A DNA stretch of 64,000 nucleotides from Sphingopyxis sp. L1A2A (GTDB lineage Bacteria > Pseudomonadota > Alphaproteobacteria > Sphingomonadales > Sphingomonadaceae), in assembly GCF_005502465.1 (NCBI RefSeq), contig NZ_SCOT01000003.1:62001-126000 (forward strand), given 5' to 3'. Positions 1 to 9,700 of the stretch are shown here, piece after piece (the stretch's first letter is position 1; every line of letters starts with the position of its first letter). A program made the position numbers and the translations under genes. A model generated the notes under the pieces. The model did no database searches, had not been told where the DNA came from, and saw only the letters and a list, made by a program, of their open reading frames with translations.

Positions 1-434
1 GCCCAGCCGGTCAGCCAGCTGCCGACAAAGCCGTGGGCGTGCGCGGCGTGGAGCAGGTTCATGCCGACCGCACCCGCCGACATCTGTTGCTCCCACACCG
101 GAATCTTGGCGCCCGCGGCCGGGGTCGACAGCAGCACGAGCAGGCTGGGCGCCTGATTCGCGAACTGGTCGAGCGCCGACAGGTCGAGCCCGGCGGCGCC
201 GGGATTTTCCTGGACCCACGCGGTTTTGAGCAGCGTCGCCAGGGCTTCGCGCTGGTCGGCGGCGACGGTGACGATGCGCCAGGGGGCGAGCTTGCCATGG
301 TCGGGGGTGCGGAGTGCGAGGGCGATGATGTCGTGCAATGCGGCGGCGTCGGGGCCGGGGGCGATCATGTCGCGCGCCTTGCCCGATCGGCGGGTCGCGA
401 GGTGGGAGCGGAGCGAGGTGGTGTCGTTGAACAT
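1..434 (-). CDS. Nitroreductase family protein (YdjA/RutE-like), 3' part missing
   Basis: About 144 codons are readable on the minus strand before the window edge cuts the gene. The translation carries the FMN-binding RRS motif near residue 15 and a PDHGKLAPWR segment near residue 45, both typical of the YdjA branch of FMN-dependent NAD(P)H nitroreductases. These are small homodimeric flavoproteins that reduce nitroaromatics or quinones; the true substrate is unknown. Two in-frame ATGs are possible, at 443 and 434. The second gives the usual MFNDTT start and is chosen. Neither has a clear Shine-Dalgarno. The gene diverges from the peptide transporter at 600 across about 165 bases in which I see no structured element. 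The C-terminal half lies outside the window. Confidence 0.8.
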   Translation of the reverse strand, partial: MFNDTTSLRSHLATRRSGKARDMIAPGPDAAALHDIIALALRTPDHGKLAPWRIVTVAADQREALATLLKTAWVQENPGAAGLDLSALDQFANQAPSLLVLLSTPAAGAKIPVWEQQMSAGAVGMNLLHAAHAHGFVGSWLTGW

Positions 435-599
435 CGCGTCCATGTGGCGGCAGGGCGGGGCGCACGCAACCCCGACAATGCGTCGGACCGATGGTTTCAC
501 GCGCAATTAGATTCTTCCCATACGCAATTTTCGCGCTAGGTTGCCCCATTCGCGCGGCGGGGAGCCGCGTCTACGATAATAGCGAAAAGGGACGCTTTG

Positions 600-2435
600 A
601 TGAAAGATATGGGCCTTTGGGACGAAGGCGACTGGATTGCGGTGATTGCGCTGGTCGTTTTGGGTGCCTTTCTAAGCGCCGGCGCGTTGATTGCGGGCAG
701 CAAAAAACCCGAATTCGCCGGCCACCCCAAGGGCCTTTACATGCTCTTTTTTGCCGAGATGTGGGAACGCTTCTCCTATTACGGCATGCGTGCGATCCTG
801 ATCTTCTATCTTACCCAGCATTGGCTGTTCTCGGACAGTAAATCGAGCCTCGTTTATGGTGCCTATACCAGCCTGGTCTATATTACGCCGGTGCTCGGCG
901 GCTATCTCGCCGATCGGTATCTGGGCCAACGCAAGGCCGTGCTGTTTGGCGGCTTGTTGCTGGCAGTCGGCCATAGCCTGATGGCCGTCGAGGGCGTGGG
1001 AGGGCAGGATGATCCGACGATCAACGTCTTTTGGGCCGCGCTCGCTTTCATCATCGTCGGCTCGGGTTTCCTGAAAGCCAATATCTCGGTGATGGTCGGC
1101 CAGCTGTATCGGCTGACCGACGTTCGCCGCGACGGCGCCTATACGATCTTCTACATGGGCATCAACGTCGGCGCGGCGCTCGGCACAATCCTGGTTGGCT
1201 ATCTGGGCCAGCGGATCGGCTGGGGTTATGGCTTCGGTCTCGCCGGCATCGGTATGCTCGCCGGGCTCGTCGTGTTCGTGCTTGGCAAGAGCGCGCTCAA
1301 AGGCGCTGGTGAAGCGCCCGCTCCACTGTCGCGTCCGCGCGAACTGACGCTCTATGCCGTCGGCCTCGGCGCCGTCGCGGTGATCTGGGCGCTCGTCCAG
1401 TATCAGGACATCATCCAGAACCTGTTGCTTGTCTCGGGCATCTTGTTGCTGGGTTATGTCGTCATGGTGGCGACGTTCCAGCTGCCCTACGGATCGATAG
1501 GATCAGGCCCGCGCAGCCGGGTCAACGTCGCGATCGCGGGCCTAGTGCTGATGCTGTTCCTGCCGCTGGCGCTCATTCTGGAACTCGGCATTGCCAGCGG
1601 CCCCGTCGCGCTCGGGCTTGCGCCCGCGGCATGGGTGGCGTTGCTCGGCTTTCTCCTGCTCCTTGGCGTGATGGTGATCGAGAAGTTCAACCGCGAGGAC
1701 CATGCCCGCGACCGGATGTTCGCGATCCTGTTCCTGATTGCCTTGAACCCGCTGTTCTGGGGGCTGTTCGAACAGGCGGGCGGATCGATGAACCTGTTCA
1801 CCGACCGCTATGTCGATCGCGGCGCCGTTCCGGCTTCTATCTTCCAGTCGATCAACCCGATCTACATCATCCTGCTCGCCCCGATCTTCGCAGTGTTGTG
1901 GCAGTGGCTGGGCAAAAATGGTCGCGAGCCTTCGGCACCCGCGAAGTTCGGTCTGGCGCTGGCGCAGATGGGGCTCGCCAACCTGATCCTCGTGTGGGGC
2001 GCTCAGGCCTTTGGCGTTGCCGCGATGACGCCGGTCCTCTTTGTCTTCCTCTATTATCTCCTCGCGACCACCGGTGAGCTGTGCCTCAGCCCGGTCGGCC
2101 TTTCGGCGATGAACCGGCTGGCGCCGACGTTCGTCGCTTCGCTGATCATGGGCGCGTGGTTCTATATGACCGCGGTCGGCAATTTCGTCGCCGGCAAGAT
2201 CGGCGAGGCAACCGGCGGGCATGGCGGCGAGATGAGCAAGGCCAAGCTCTTGGAGATTTACGAGATGTTCGGCTGGATCGCGATTGGCGCGGCGGTGGCG
2301 GTACTGCTGGTCAGCCCGATCGTGAAGCGGTGGATGCATCTCGACACGCTGCGCGATCGCGACGAGATCGCAGGGGCAGGCGAACTGGGCGAACCGCAGG
2401 CCGCGGGCGTTCATCCCGAACCCAAGGGAGCATAG
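600..2435 (+). CDS. POT/PTR-family peptide:H+ symporter
   Basis: This 611-residue inner-membrane protein belongs to the proton-dependent oligopeptide transporter family (MFS superfamily), which imports di- and tripeptides. The family signature EMWERFSYYG is present around residue 45, with the H1-H2 region and a conserved LADRYLGQRKAV loop after it. Hydrophobic segments run through the protein to about residue 580, consistent with 12-14 helices. The ATG at 600 is preferred over the TTG one codon earlier because an AAAAGGGA Shine-Dalgarno lies at 585-592. The first exported amidohydrolase follows three bases after the stop, so transporter and hydrolases probably share a transcript. A role in taking up peptides or peptide-like products of those hydrolases is inference. 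Confidence 0.92.
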   Translation: MKDMGLWDEGDWIAVIALVVLGAFLSAGALIAGSKKPEFAGHPKGLYMLFFAEMWERFSYYGMRAILIFYLTQHWLFSDSKSSLVYGAYTSLVYITPVLGGYLADRYLGQRKAVLFGGLLLAVGHSLMAVEGVGGQDDPTINVFWAALAFIIVGSGFLKANISVMVGQLYRLTDVRRDGAYTIFYMGINVGAALGTILVGYLGQRIGWGYGFGLAGIGMLAGLVVFVLGKSALKGAGEAPAPLSRPRELTLYAVGLGAVAVIWALVQYQDIIQNLLLVSGILLLGYVVMVATFQLPYGSIGSGPRSRVNVAIAGLVLMLFLPLALILELGIASGPVALGLAPAAWVALLGFLLLLGVMVIEKFNREDHARDRMFAILFLIALNPLFWGLFEQAGGSMNLFTDRYVDRGAVPASIFQSINPIYIILLAPIFAVLWQWLGKNGREPSAPAKFGLALAQMGLANLILVWGAQAFGVAAMTPVLFVFLYYLLATTGELCLSPVGLSAMNRLAPTFVASLIMGAWFYMTAVGNFVAGKIGEATGGHGGEMSKAKLLEIYEMFGWIAIGAAVAVLLVSPIVKRWMHLDTLRDRDEIAGAGELGEPQAAGVHPEPKGA

Positions 2436-2438
2436 TCG

Positions 2439-3848
2439 ATGATCCGCGGTGTGAAGGGCAGCCTGCTGGCTGCGGTGTCGCTGGCGCTTGTCGGCTGCGC
2501 GGCGAGCGGCAGCGAGGCGAAATCGGCGAGCGACAAGCCCGCTGCTGCCGAAAAGCCGGTCAAGTTCGACAAGGATCCCTATCCGTCGACCTATCGCCCC
2601 TATGGCGGGCGGCCGACCGCGGTGCGGGGCGTGACGATCTTTGACGGCGAAGGCGGACGGATCGACAATGGCGTCGTGCTATTTGCGGGCGGCAAGGTCG
2701 AGGCGGTCGGCGGCGCCGACACCGCGATCCCCGCCGACTTCGACGTGATCGACGGCAGCGGCAAGTTCGTCACCCCCGGGATCATCGACATCCACAGCCA
2801 TCTGGGGGACTATCCCTCACCCAGCGTCGAAGCCCATTCGGACGGCAATGAGGCGACCAGCCCGACGACCCCCGAAGTGTGGTCCGAACATAGCGTCTGG
2901 CCGCAGGATCCGGGGTTCAGTCGCGCGCTCGCCAATGGCGGCGTGACGGCGCTGCAGGTGCTGCCGGGCAGCGCCAATTTGATGGGCGGTCGCTCGATCA
3001 CGCTGAAAAACGTGCCGTCGCGCACGGTGCAGGGAATGAAATTCCCCGGCGCGCCTTATGGTATGAAAATGGCGTGCGGCGAGAATCCGAAGCGCGTCTA
3101 TGGCGGCAAGGGCCGCGCGCCGTCGACCCGCATGGGCAATTTCGCGGTCAACCGCGCGACCTGGCAGAAAGCCGCGGCGTACAAGAAAAAGATGGACGAC
3201 GGGAAGGCCGTCGATCGCGATCTGGCGATGGAGACGCTGGCCGGGGTGCTGGCGGGCGAAATCCTGGTCCACAACCATTGCTACCGCGCCGACGAAATGG
3301 CGCTGGTGATCGATATGTCGAAGGAATTCGGCTATAAAGTATCGACCTTTCACCACGCGGTCGAAAGCTACAAGATCGCCGACATTCTGGCCAAAGAAGG
3401 CATTTGTTCGGCGATGTGGGCCGACTGGTGGGGCTTCAAGATGGAAGCCTATGACAGCGTGAACGAAAATATCCCGCTGGTGTACAAGGCAGGTGCGTGC
3501 ACGATCGTCCATTCGGACGACGCCAACCAGATCCAGCGGCTGAACCAGGAAGCCGCGAAAGCGCGCGCCGCGGGGCGCCGCATGGGGATCGACGTCAGCG
3601 ACGAACAGGCGTGGACCTGGCTGTCGTATAACCCCGCCAAGGCGCTCGGCATCGGTGACAAGACGGGCAGCCTGAAGGCGGGCAAGATGGCCGACGTCGT
3701 GCTGTGGAACGGCAATCCGTTCAGCGCCTATACGCGGCCCGAAAAAGTGTGGGTCGATGGCGCGTTGATGTTCGATGCGTTCGATCCGAAACGCCGCCCG
3801 GTGAGCGATTTCGAGCTGGGCCAGCCCGGCGAGGGAGATGTGAAATGA
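2439..3848 (+). CDS. Exported amidohydrolase (imidazolonepropionase/prolidase-like), lipoprotein
   Basis: This 469-residue metal-dependent hydrolase of the amidohydrolase superfamily begins with a signal sequence ending in a lipobox (LVGC, Cys near residue 21), so it is probably anchored on the periplasmic side. The metal ligands look complete: H119/H121 in TPGIIDIHSH, H278/H280 in VHNH, H305 in FHHA, and an aspartate in the HSDD segment near 360. Relatives are annotated as imidazolonepropionase-like or Xaa-Pro/Xaa-Arg dipeptidases; the substrate cannot be told from sequence. It sits between a peptide transporter and a second amidohydrolase, whose ATG overlaps this stop codon (ATGA). A shared role in peptide turnover is a reasonable inference. 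Confidence 0.88.
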   Translation: MIRGVKGSLLAAVSLALVGCAASGSEAKSASDKPAAAEKPVKFDKDPYPSTYRPYGGRPTAVRGVTIFDGEGGRIDNGVVLFAGGKVEAVGGADTAIPADFDVIDGSGKFVTPGIIDIHSHLGDYPSPSVEAHSDGNEATSPTTPEVWSEHSVWPQDPGFSRALANGGVTALQVLPGSANLMGGRSITLKNVPSRTVQGMKFPGAPYGMKMACGENPKRVYGGKGRAPSTRMGNFAVNRATWQKAAAYKKKMDDGKAVDRDLAMETLAGVLAGEILVHNHCYRADEMALVIDMSKEFGYKVSTFHHAVESYKIADILAKEGICSAMWADWWGFKMEAYDSVNENIPLVYKAGACTIVHSDDANQIQRLNQEAAKARAAGRRMGIDVSDEQAWTWLSYNPAKALGIGDKTGSLKAGKMADVVLWNGNPFSAYTRPEKVWVDGALMFDAFDPKRRPVSDFELGQPGEGDVK

Positions 3849-5146
3849 TGCGGGCGCTGTTTCTTTCCGCCGCGGCGCTGATCGCGGTTTCCGCCGCGGC
3901 CCAAGACATCGCCATTACCAACGCCAAGCTCGTCATCGGTGACGGCAGTGCGCCGATCGAGGGCGGCACCGTCGTTGTGCGCGGCGGCAAGGTCGTTGCC
4001 GCGGGCGCCGGGGTTGCGGTTCCCGCCGGGATCGAGCGGGTCGATGCCGGTGGCCGCTGGGTCACCCCGGGGATCGTCGCGGCGTTCAGCCGCGTCGGGC
4101 TGGTCGAGGTCGATGCGGTGACCGGCACCAACGATCGCAATGCGCCGCGGACGCGCTTTTCGGCGGGGCTCGACATCGCGCCCGCGCTCAACCCGATGGG
4201 ATCGCCGGTTGCGGTCAACCGCGCCTCCGGCGTCACCCGCGCCATCGTCGCGCCGGGGGGCAGCAGCAATTTGTTCGCCGGCCAGGGCGCGGTCGTTGAT
4301 CTGGCCGATGATATGGACATGGTGACCAAGCCGCGCGCGCTGCAATTTGTGGCGTTCGGCGAGGCGGGATCGGCGAAGGCGGGCGGCAGCCGCGCCGCGA
4401 CCTTCCTGTTGTTCCGCGAACAATTGCTGGCCGCGCGCAGCTATGCCCGTGGGTCCGCGACGCTCGCCGAATGGGGCAATGACGCGATGATCCAGCGCGC
4501 CGATGCCGATGCGCTGGTGCAGGTGATCAATGGCACGACGCCGCTGTTCGTGCGCGTCGACCGCGCCGCCGATATCGTCAATGTGCTGAAACTGCGGCAG
4601 GAATTTCCGGCGCTGAAACTGGTGCTGGTCGGGGTCACCGAAGGCTGGCTGGTCGCGCGCGAACTGGCGGCGGCAAAGGTGCCGGTGCTGGTGTCGCCGC
4701 TGACCGACCTCCCGGCGAGTTTCGAGCAGCTGGGCGCGACACAATCGAACGCGGGCCGCTTGAAGGCCGCGGGGGTCGACGTGTCGGTTGGGGTGTTCGA
4801 CGACGATGACGCGCACAAGATGGGCTATGCGACCCAATATGCCGGCAATCTGGTCGGGCTGGCGCGCCTGCCCGGCGCCAGCGGGATGACGTGGGATCAG
4901 GCGTTCGCGTCGATCAGCAGCGCCCCGGCGCGCGCGGTCGGCATGGAGGCCAGCATCGGGTCGCTGCGCCCCGGCCGCGTCGGCGACGTCGTGGTGTGGG
5001 ACAATGACCCGCTCGAGCTGGGCAGCCGCCCGACCGCGATCTGGATCGACGGCAAGGCGCAGTCGCTGACGACGCGGCAGGACCGGCTGCGCGACCGTTA
5101 TGCAACGCCGGGCGAAGGCGCATTGCCCAAGGCTTATGATCGGTAG
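3845..5146 (+). CDS. Amidohydrolase-fold protein lacking metal ligands (pseudoenzyme-like)
   Basis: This is a 433-residue exported protein with a signal peptide of about 20 residues ending SAAAQ. The N-terminal beta-sandwich and the TPGI entry into the TIM barrel match its upstream neighbour, as does the C-terminal SLRPGRVGDVVVWDNDPLE. However, the HxH after TPGI is replaced by AAFSRVGLVEVD. The barrel histidines are also absent: the equivalent strands read FVRVDRA and LVLVGVTEG. It is therefore unlikely to bind the usual binuclear metal site. It starts at 3845 by an ATGA overlap with the active paralog, implying coupled translation and perhaps a heteromeric partner role. An extension of the frame upstream of 3845 lies inside the neighbour and is not used. 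Confidence 0.85.
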   Translation: MMRALFLSAAALIAVSAAAQDIAITNAKLVIGDGSAPIEGGTVVVRGGKVVAAGAGVAVPAGIERVDAGGRWVTPGIVAAFSRVGLVEVDAVTGTNDRNAPRTRFSAGLDIAPALNPMGSPVAVNRASGVTRAIVAPGGSSNLFAGQGAVVDLADDMDMVTKPRALQFVAFGEAGSAKAGGSRAATFLLFREQLLAARSYARGSATLAEWGNDAMIQRADADALVQVINGTTPLFVRVDRAADIVNVLKLRQEFPALKLVLVGVTEGWLVARELAAAKVPVLVSPLTDLPASFEQLGATQSNAGRLKAAGVDVSVGVFDDDDAHKMGYATQYAGNLVGLARLPGASGMTWDQAFASISSAPARAVGMEASIGSLRPGRVGDVVVWDNDPLELGSRPTAIWIDGKAQSLTTRQDRLRDRYATPGEGALPKAYDR

Positions 5147-5168
5147 GTTGGACGTCAATCGCTTTGTT

Positions 5169-5246
5169 CGTCATCCCGGCGAAGGCCGGGATCTCACCGT
5201 GGCTCGATAACGCAGCGGCGAGATCCCGGCCTTCGCCGGGATGACG
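5169..5246. repeat. Intergenic inverted repeat, 27-bp arms
   Basis: Arms at 5169-5195 and 5220-5246 are perfect reverse complements, beginning CGTCATCCCGGCGAAGGC and ending GGGATGACG. Each arm can also fold on itself through CCCGGC-GCCGGG. An almost identical element lies at 56537-56614, so this is a dispersed repeat family. It sits between the second amidohydrolase and nnrU and could end the upstream transcript. Confidence 0.85.
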
Positions 5247-5288
5247 TGACATGATATGGGCGTCCCTTGGCAGAGGAGGGGCTTTTCC

Positions 5289-5990
5289 ATGCAACCAATG
5301 TCGCTTTTGATCACCACCTGCGTGTTGTTTGTCGGCTCGCACCTCGCTTTGTCGCATCCGCTGCGCGAGGGGCTCGCCACCCGGCTTGGCGAGCGCGGGT
5401 TTCAGATCGTCTATTCGATCGTCGCGATCGCGTGCCTGATCATGCTGGTCCAGGCGTGGCGCGGGATGCCGCCCGAACCGCCTTTATGGGCGGTCGGCGA
5501 TGCGCTGTGGATCATCGCGTCGGCGCTGGTGCTGTTCGCGAGCATCCTGTTCATGGGGTCGCTGATCGGCAATCCGGCGCTGCCCGCGCCAAGCGCCGCC
5601 GCGGCAGCCCAGAACGCGCCGCGCGGGGTGTTCGCGATCACCCGCCACCCGATGATGTGGGGCTTTGCGCTGTGGGCGGTGGCGCATGTCATGGTGATGC
5701 CGACTGCGGCGCAGATCATCCTGTCGGGCACGGTCGTGTTTCTGGCGCTGGTCGGTTCGGCGGGGCAAGATGTCAAAAAGGCGCGGCTGATGGGCGACAG
5801 CTGGCGGCATTGGGCGGCGCGGACGAGCTTTGTTCCCTTTGCGCGGCAGATCGGCGGCGCCACCCCGTTGGGCGACACGATCCCGCGTCCGCACGCGCTG
5901 TTCGGCGGCGTCGTGCTGTGGCTGGTGGCGACATGGGGGCATGGCGCGCTCGGTTATATGGTTGCAGGCATCTGGCGCTGGATGGGTTAG
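5289..5990 (+). CDS. NnrU family membrane protein
   Basis: This 233-residue integral membrane protein of the NnrU family (related to isoprenylcysteine methyltransferase-like and MAPEG-like membrane proteins) has about six hydrophobic segments. The conserved ITRHPMMWGFALWA motif lies near residue 118, followed by a G-DVKKARLMGDSWRHW region near 160. In denitrifiers NnrU is linked to NO reduction, but many non-denitrifiers carry it and its biochemical role is unsettled. The ATG at 5289 is chosen because a GAGGAGGGG Shine-Dalgarno lies at 5273-5281; an upstream ATG at 5256 lacks one. The DUF1003 gene follows three bases after the stop, suggesting a two-gene unit. Confidence 0.85.
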   Translation: MQPMSLLITTCVLFVGSHLALSHPLREGLATRLGERGFQIVYSIVAIACLIMLVQAWRGMPPEPPLWAVGDALWIIASALVLFASILFMGSLIGNPALPAPSAAAAAQNAPRGVFAITRHPMMWGFALWAVAHVMVMPTAAQIILSGTVVFLALVGSAGQDVKKARLMGDSWRHWAARTSFVPFARQIGGATPLGDTIPRPHALFGGVVLWLVATWGHGALGYMVAGIWRWMG

Positions 5991-5993
5991 GGT

Positions 5994-6509
5994 GTGAACG
6001 CCGACGCTCATGCCTCCGACCTCGCACTACGGCTGCTCGGACGGTCTTATGACGAGCTTGATGCCGAGGAGCGCCGCGTCATTGCCGCGATTGCCGCGCA
6101 TGAACCGACGAGCCGCGATGCGGGAGATATCGACGACAGCCAAGCAAGTTTTGGCGCGCGCCTGTCCGATCGCGTCGCCGCGGTCGGCGGCTCATGGGCC
6201 TTCATCATCCTGTTCACCGTCGTGCTGCTGGGGTGGATGTTGCTCAATTCGGAAGTGCTGGCGCGCGGGGGGATGGCGTTCGATCCCTATCCGTTCATTT
6301 TCCTGAACCTGATGCTGTCGACGCTGGCCGCGGTGCAGGCGCCGATCATCATGATGAGCCAGAACCGCACGTCGGCAAAGGACCGGCTGGCGGCGAGCCT
6401 GGATTATGAAATCAACCTGCGCGCCGAGCTGGAGATCATGCGATTGCATCACAAGATCGATGCGTTGGTGGAGAAGGTTGACGGGTTGGGGAGCGAACCA
6501 AAGGGCTGA
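5994..6509 (+). CDS. DUF1003 domain membrane protein
   Basis: A 171-residue protein of the DUF1003 family. A soluble N-terminal part of about 60 residues is followed by two transmembrane helices (around residues 65-85 and 100-120) separated by a short loop, then a charged helical C-terminus (DYEINLRAELEIMRLHHKID) typical of the family. Its function is not known; it has been noted mostly as a small cytoplasmic-membrane protein. The start is a GTG at 5994, three bases after the nnrU stop, so the two are probably co-transcribed. The 231 bases between this stop and dnaE contain no convincing gene. Confidence 0.85.
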   Translation: MNADAHASDLALRLLGRSYDELDAEERRVIAAIAAHEPTSRDAGDIDDSQASFGARLSDRVAAVGGSWAFIILFTVVLLGWMLLNSEVLARGGMAFDPYPFIFLNLMLSTLAAVQAPIIMMSQNRTSAKDRLAASLDYEINLRAELEIMRLHHKIDALVEKVDGLGSEPKG

Positions 6510-6740
6510 GATTGGCAGCTTTGACGAAGTGCGCTGCCATTGCCGTTCTCGGTTGCCTCGGGCTAGGGCCGCGATCCGGTCGGCGTGTGCTCCGGGCCAT
6601 CATGCCAAAGTTCAGTAAAGTTTCGCCTAGGTGTTTGGTCCCGGCATTTGATGGTGCATTATTCAGCCAGGAATGGAAGGATGCACTAAGGGCCAGATGG
6701 TCACTTCCCCGAATCGTTCAACCCGCATAGCGTCGCCGCC

Positions 6741-9700
6741 ATGGCCTACAGCCCCTTTGTCCCCCTGCGCGTCTTTTCCAGCTACACGATGCTCGAAGGA
6801 GCGATCGAGCCGAAGGCGATCGCCAAAGCCGCGCGTGAGCGTGGATTTCCGGCGATTGCGATCTGCGACCGCAACGGGCTGTACGGCGCGATGGCGTTTG
6901 GCGACGCGTGCAAGGCGGCGGGGGTGCAGCCGATCGTCGGCGCGCTGCTCAGCGTCGCGCGGCCGGGGCAGCGGCTGGCGAACGGCGCGCCGCTGATCGA
7001 CTGGCTGGCGCTCTATGCGCAGGATGCGACCGGTTATGGCAATTTGTGCGCGCTGGTGTCCGAAGCGCATTTGGGCCGTCCGGTCGAACTGGATCCGCAC
7101 GTTACGCTGGCCGCCATGGCGGGGCGGACCGATGGGCTGATCTGCCTGACCGCGGGCGGCGAGGGGGCGTTGACGCGGCTGCTGGCGGGCGAGCAGGCGA
7201 CCGCGGCGAATGACTATGTCGAGCAGCTGGAGGCGCTGTTCGCCGGGCGGCTGTACATCGAACTGGCGCGGCGCGGTGACGCGGCCGAAATGGCTGCCGA
7301 AAAGGCGCTGATCGACCTGGCCTACGCACGCGCGCTGCCGCTGGTCGCGACCAATCCGGCGAGCTTTGTCGAACCGCAATTCCACCCCGCGCACGACGCG
7401 ATGCTGTGCATCGCGCAATCGGCCTATGTCGAAAGCACCGACCGGCGGGTGAGCAGTCCCGAAGCGTGGCTGAAGCCCGCCGAGGCGATGGAGGATGCGT
7501 TTTCGGACCTGCCCGAGGCGATGTGCAACAGCCTGGTGGTCGCGCAGCGCTGCGCCTTCATGGCGCCCAACCGCGCCCCAATCCTGCCGAGTCTGGCCGG
7601 AGACCGCGAGGCCGAGGCGGCGCAGCTGGCGCGCGACGCGCGCGATGGGCTCGAGGTGCGGCTGGCGCTCTATGCCGAGCTGTCGGACGACGAGCGCCAG
7701 ACCTATATCGATCGGCTCGATTTCGAGGTCGGGGTCATCACCCAGATGGGTTTCCCCGGCTACTTCCTGATCGTGGCCGATTTCATCAAATGGGCGAAGG
7801 CGCATGATATTCCGGTCGGGCCGGGGCGCGGGTCGGGCGCGGGTTCGGTGGTCGCCTGGGCGCTGACGATTACCGATCTCGATCCGTTGAAACTCGGGCT
7901 GCTGTTTGAACGCTTCCTCAATCCCGAACGCGTGTCGATGCCCGATTTCGACATCGATTTCTGCGAAACGCGGCGCGGCGAAGTGATCCGCTATGTGCAG
8001 GAGAAATATGGCCGCGACACCGTGGCGCAGATCATCACCTTCGGAAAACTGAAGGCGCGCGCGGTGCTCAAGGACACCGGGCGCGTGCTGCAGATGAGCT
8101 ATGGCCAGGTCGACCGGCTGGCGAAGCTGGTGCCCAATCATCCGACCGATCCCTGGACGCTCGAACGCGCGCTGAACGGCGTCAGCGAGCTGATGACGGA
8201 GTATAAGCAGGACGACGGGGTGCGCCGCCTGTTCGACATGGCGCGCCAGCTGGAAGGCCTGCCGCGCCACAGTTCGACCCACGCCGCCGGCGTGGTGATC
8301 GGCGACCGCCCGCTGGACCAGCTCGTCCCGCTCTATCGCGACCCGCGGTCGGACATGCCGGTGACCCAGTTCGACATGAAATATGTCGAGAGCGCCGGGC
8401 TGGTGAAGTTCGACTTTCTCGGGCTGAAGACATTGTCGGTGCTGAAAGAGGCGCGGCGGTTGCTCGCGCTGCGCGGGATCGACGTCGATCTCGACACGCT
8501 GGCGTGGGACGACAGCGCGGTTTACGAGTTGCTGCAACGCGGTGAGACGGTCGGGGTGTTCCAGCTGGAATCCGAAGGGATGCGGCGCACCCTGTCGGCG
8601 GTGAAACCAACCAATTTCGGCGACATCATCGCGCTCGTCGCGTTGTATCGTCCGGGGCCGATGGACAATATCCCGCTGTTCGGGGCGCGCAAGAACGGGC
8701 GCGAGGCGATCGCCTATCCGCACCCGCTGCTCGAAGAGATCCTCGCCGAAACCTATGGCATCTTTGTCTATCAGGAACAGGTGATGCAGGCGGCGCAGAT
8801 CCTTGCCGGTTACAGCCTCGGCGGCGCCGACCTGCTGCGCCGCGCGATGGGCAAGAAGGTCCAGGCCGAAATGGACGCGCAGCGCGACACCTTTGTCAAA
8901 GGGTGCGGCGAGCATAACCAGATCGAACCCAAGGCGGCGAACGAGCTGTTTGATTTGATCGACAAGTTCGCGGGCTATGGTTTCAACAAGAGCCATGCTG
9001 CGGCTTATGCGTTGCTGTCCTATCAGACCGCTTGGCTGAAGGCGCATTATCCGCACGAATTTTTTGCGGCATCAATGTCATTCGACAGCCATCAGACCGA
9101 CAAGCTGTCGATCTTTATCGACGACATGCGGCGGCTGGGCATCGACGTCGCGCCGCCGTCGATCAACGACAGCGAGGCCGATTTTTCGGTCGGACAAAGC
9201 GGCGATGCGCTGATGGTCCGGTTCGCGCTGGGCGCGCTGAAGGGCGTCGGCGAAAAGGCGATGGAAGCACTGGTCGCCGAACGGCAGGCAAGGGGTGATT
9301 TCGCCTGCCTTGACGATTTTGCGGCGCGGATCGATCCCAAGCAGCTCAACCGGCGCCAGATCGAGGCGCTGGCGGGGGCGGGGGCGTTCGATAGCGTCGA
9401 GCCCGACCGGCCGCGCGCCTTTGCCGGTGCCGAGAGCCTGCTGGCGTGCGCCAACGCATCGGCGCACGAGCGATCGACCGGGCAGGGCGGACTGTTCGGC
9501 GGCGATGTCGACGTGGCGCCGGTGCTGCAACTGCCCGCGGCCGAACCCTGGACGCTCGCCGAGCGGATGACGCGCGAAAAGGAAGCCTTCGGTTTCTATT
9601 TCTCGTCGCACCCGGTCGAGCAATATGAAGCGATTGTCGCGGCGCGCGGCGCGCGGACCTATGGCGACATTTGCGCTCAGGTCGAAATGTCGCCGGGCAC

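Noticed and set aside
6512..6730. 72-codon plus-strand ORF before dnaE
   Set aside because: TTG start, no ribosome site, no recognisable domain, and it ends just before the dnaE start. Treated as intergenic.
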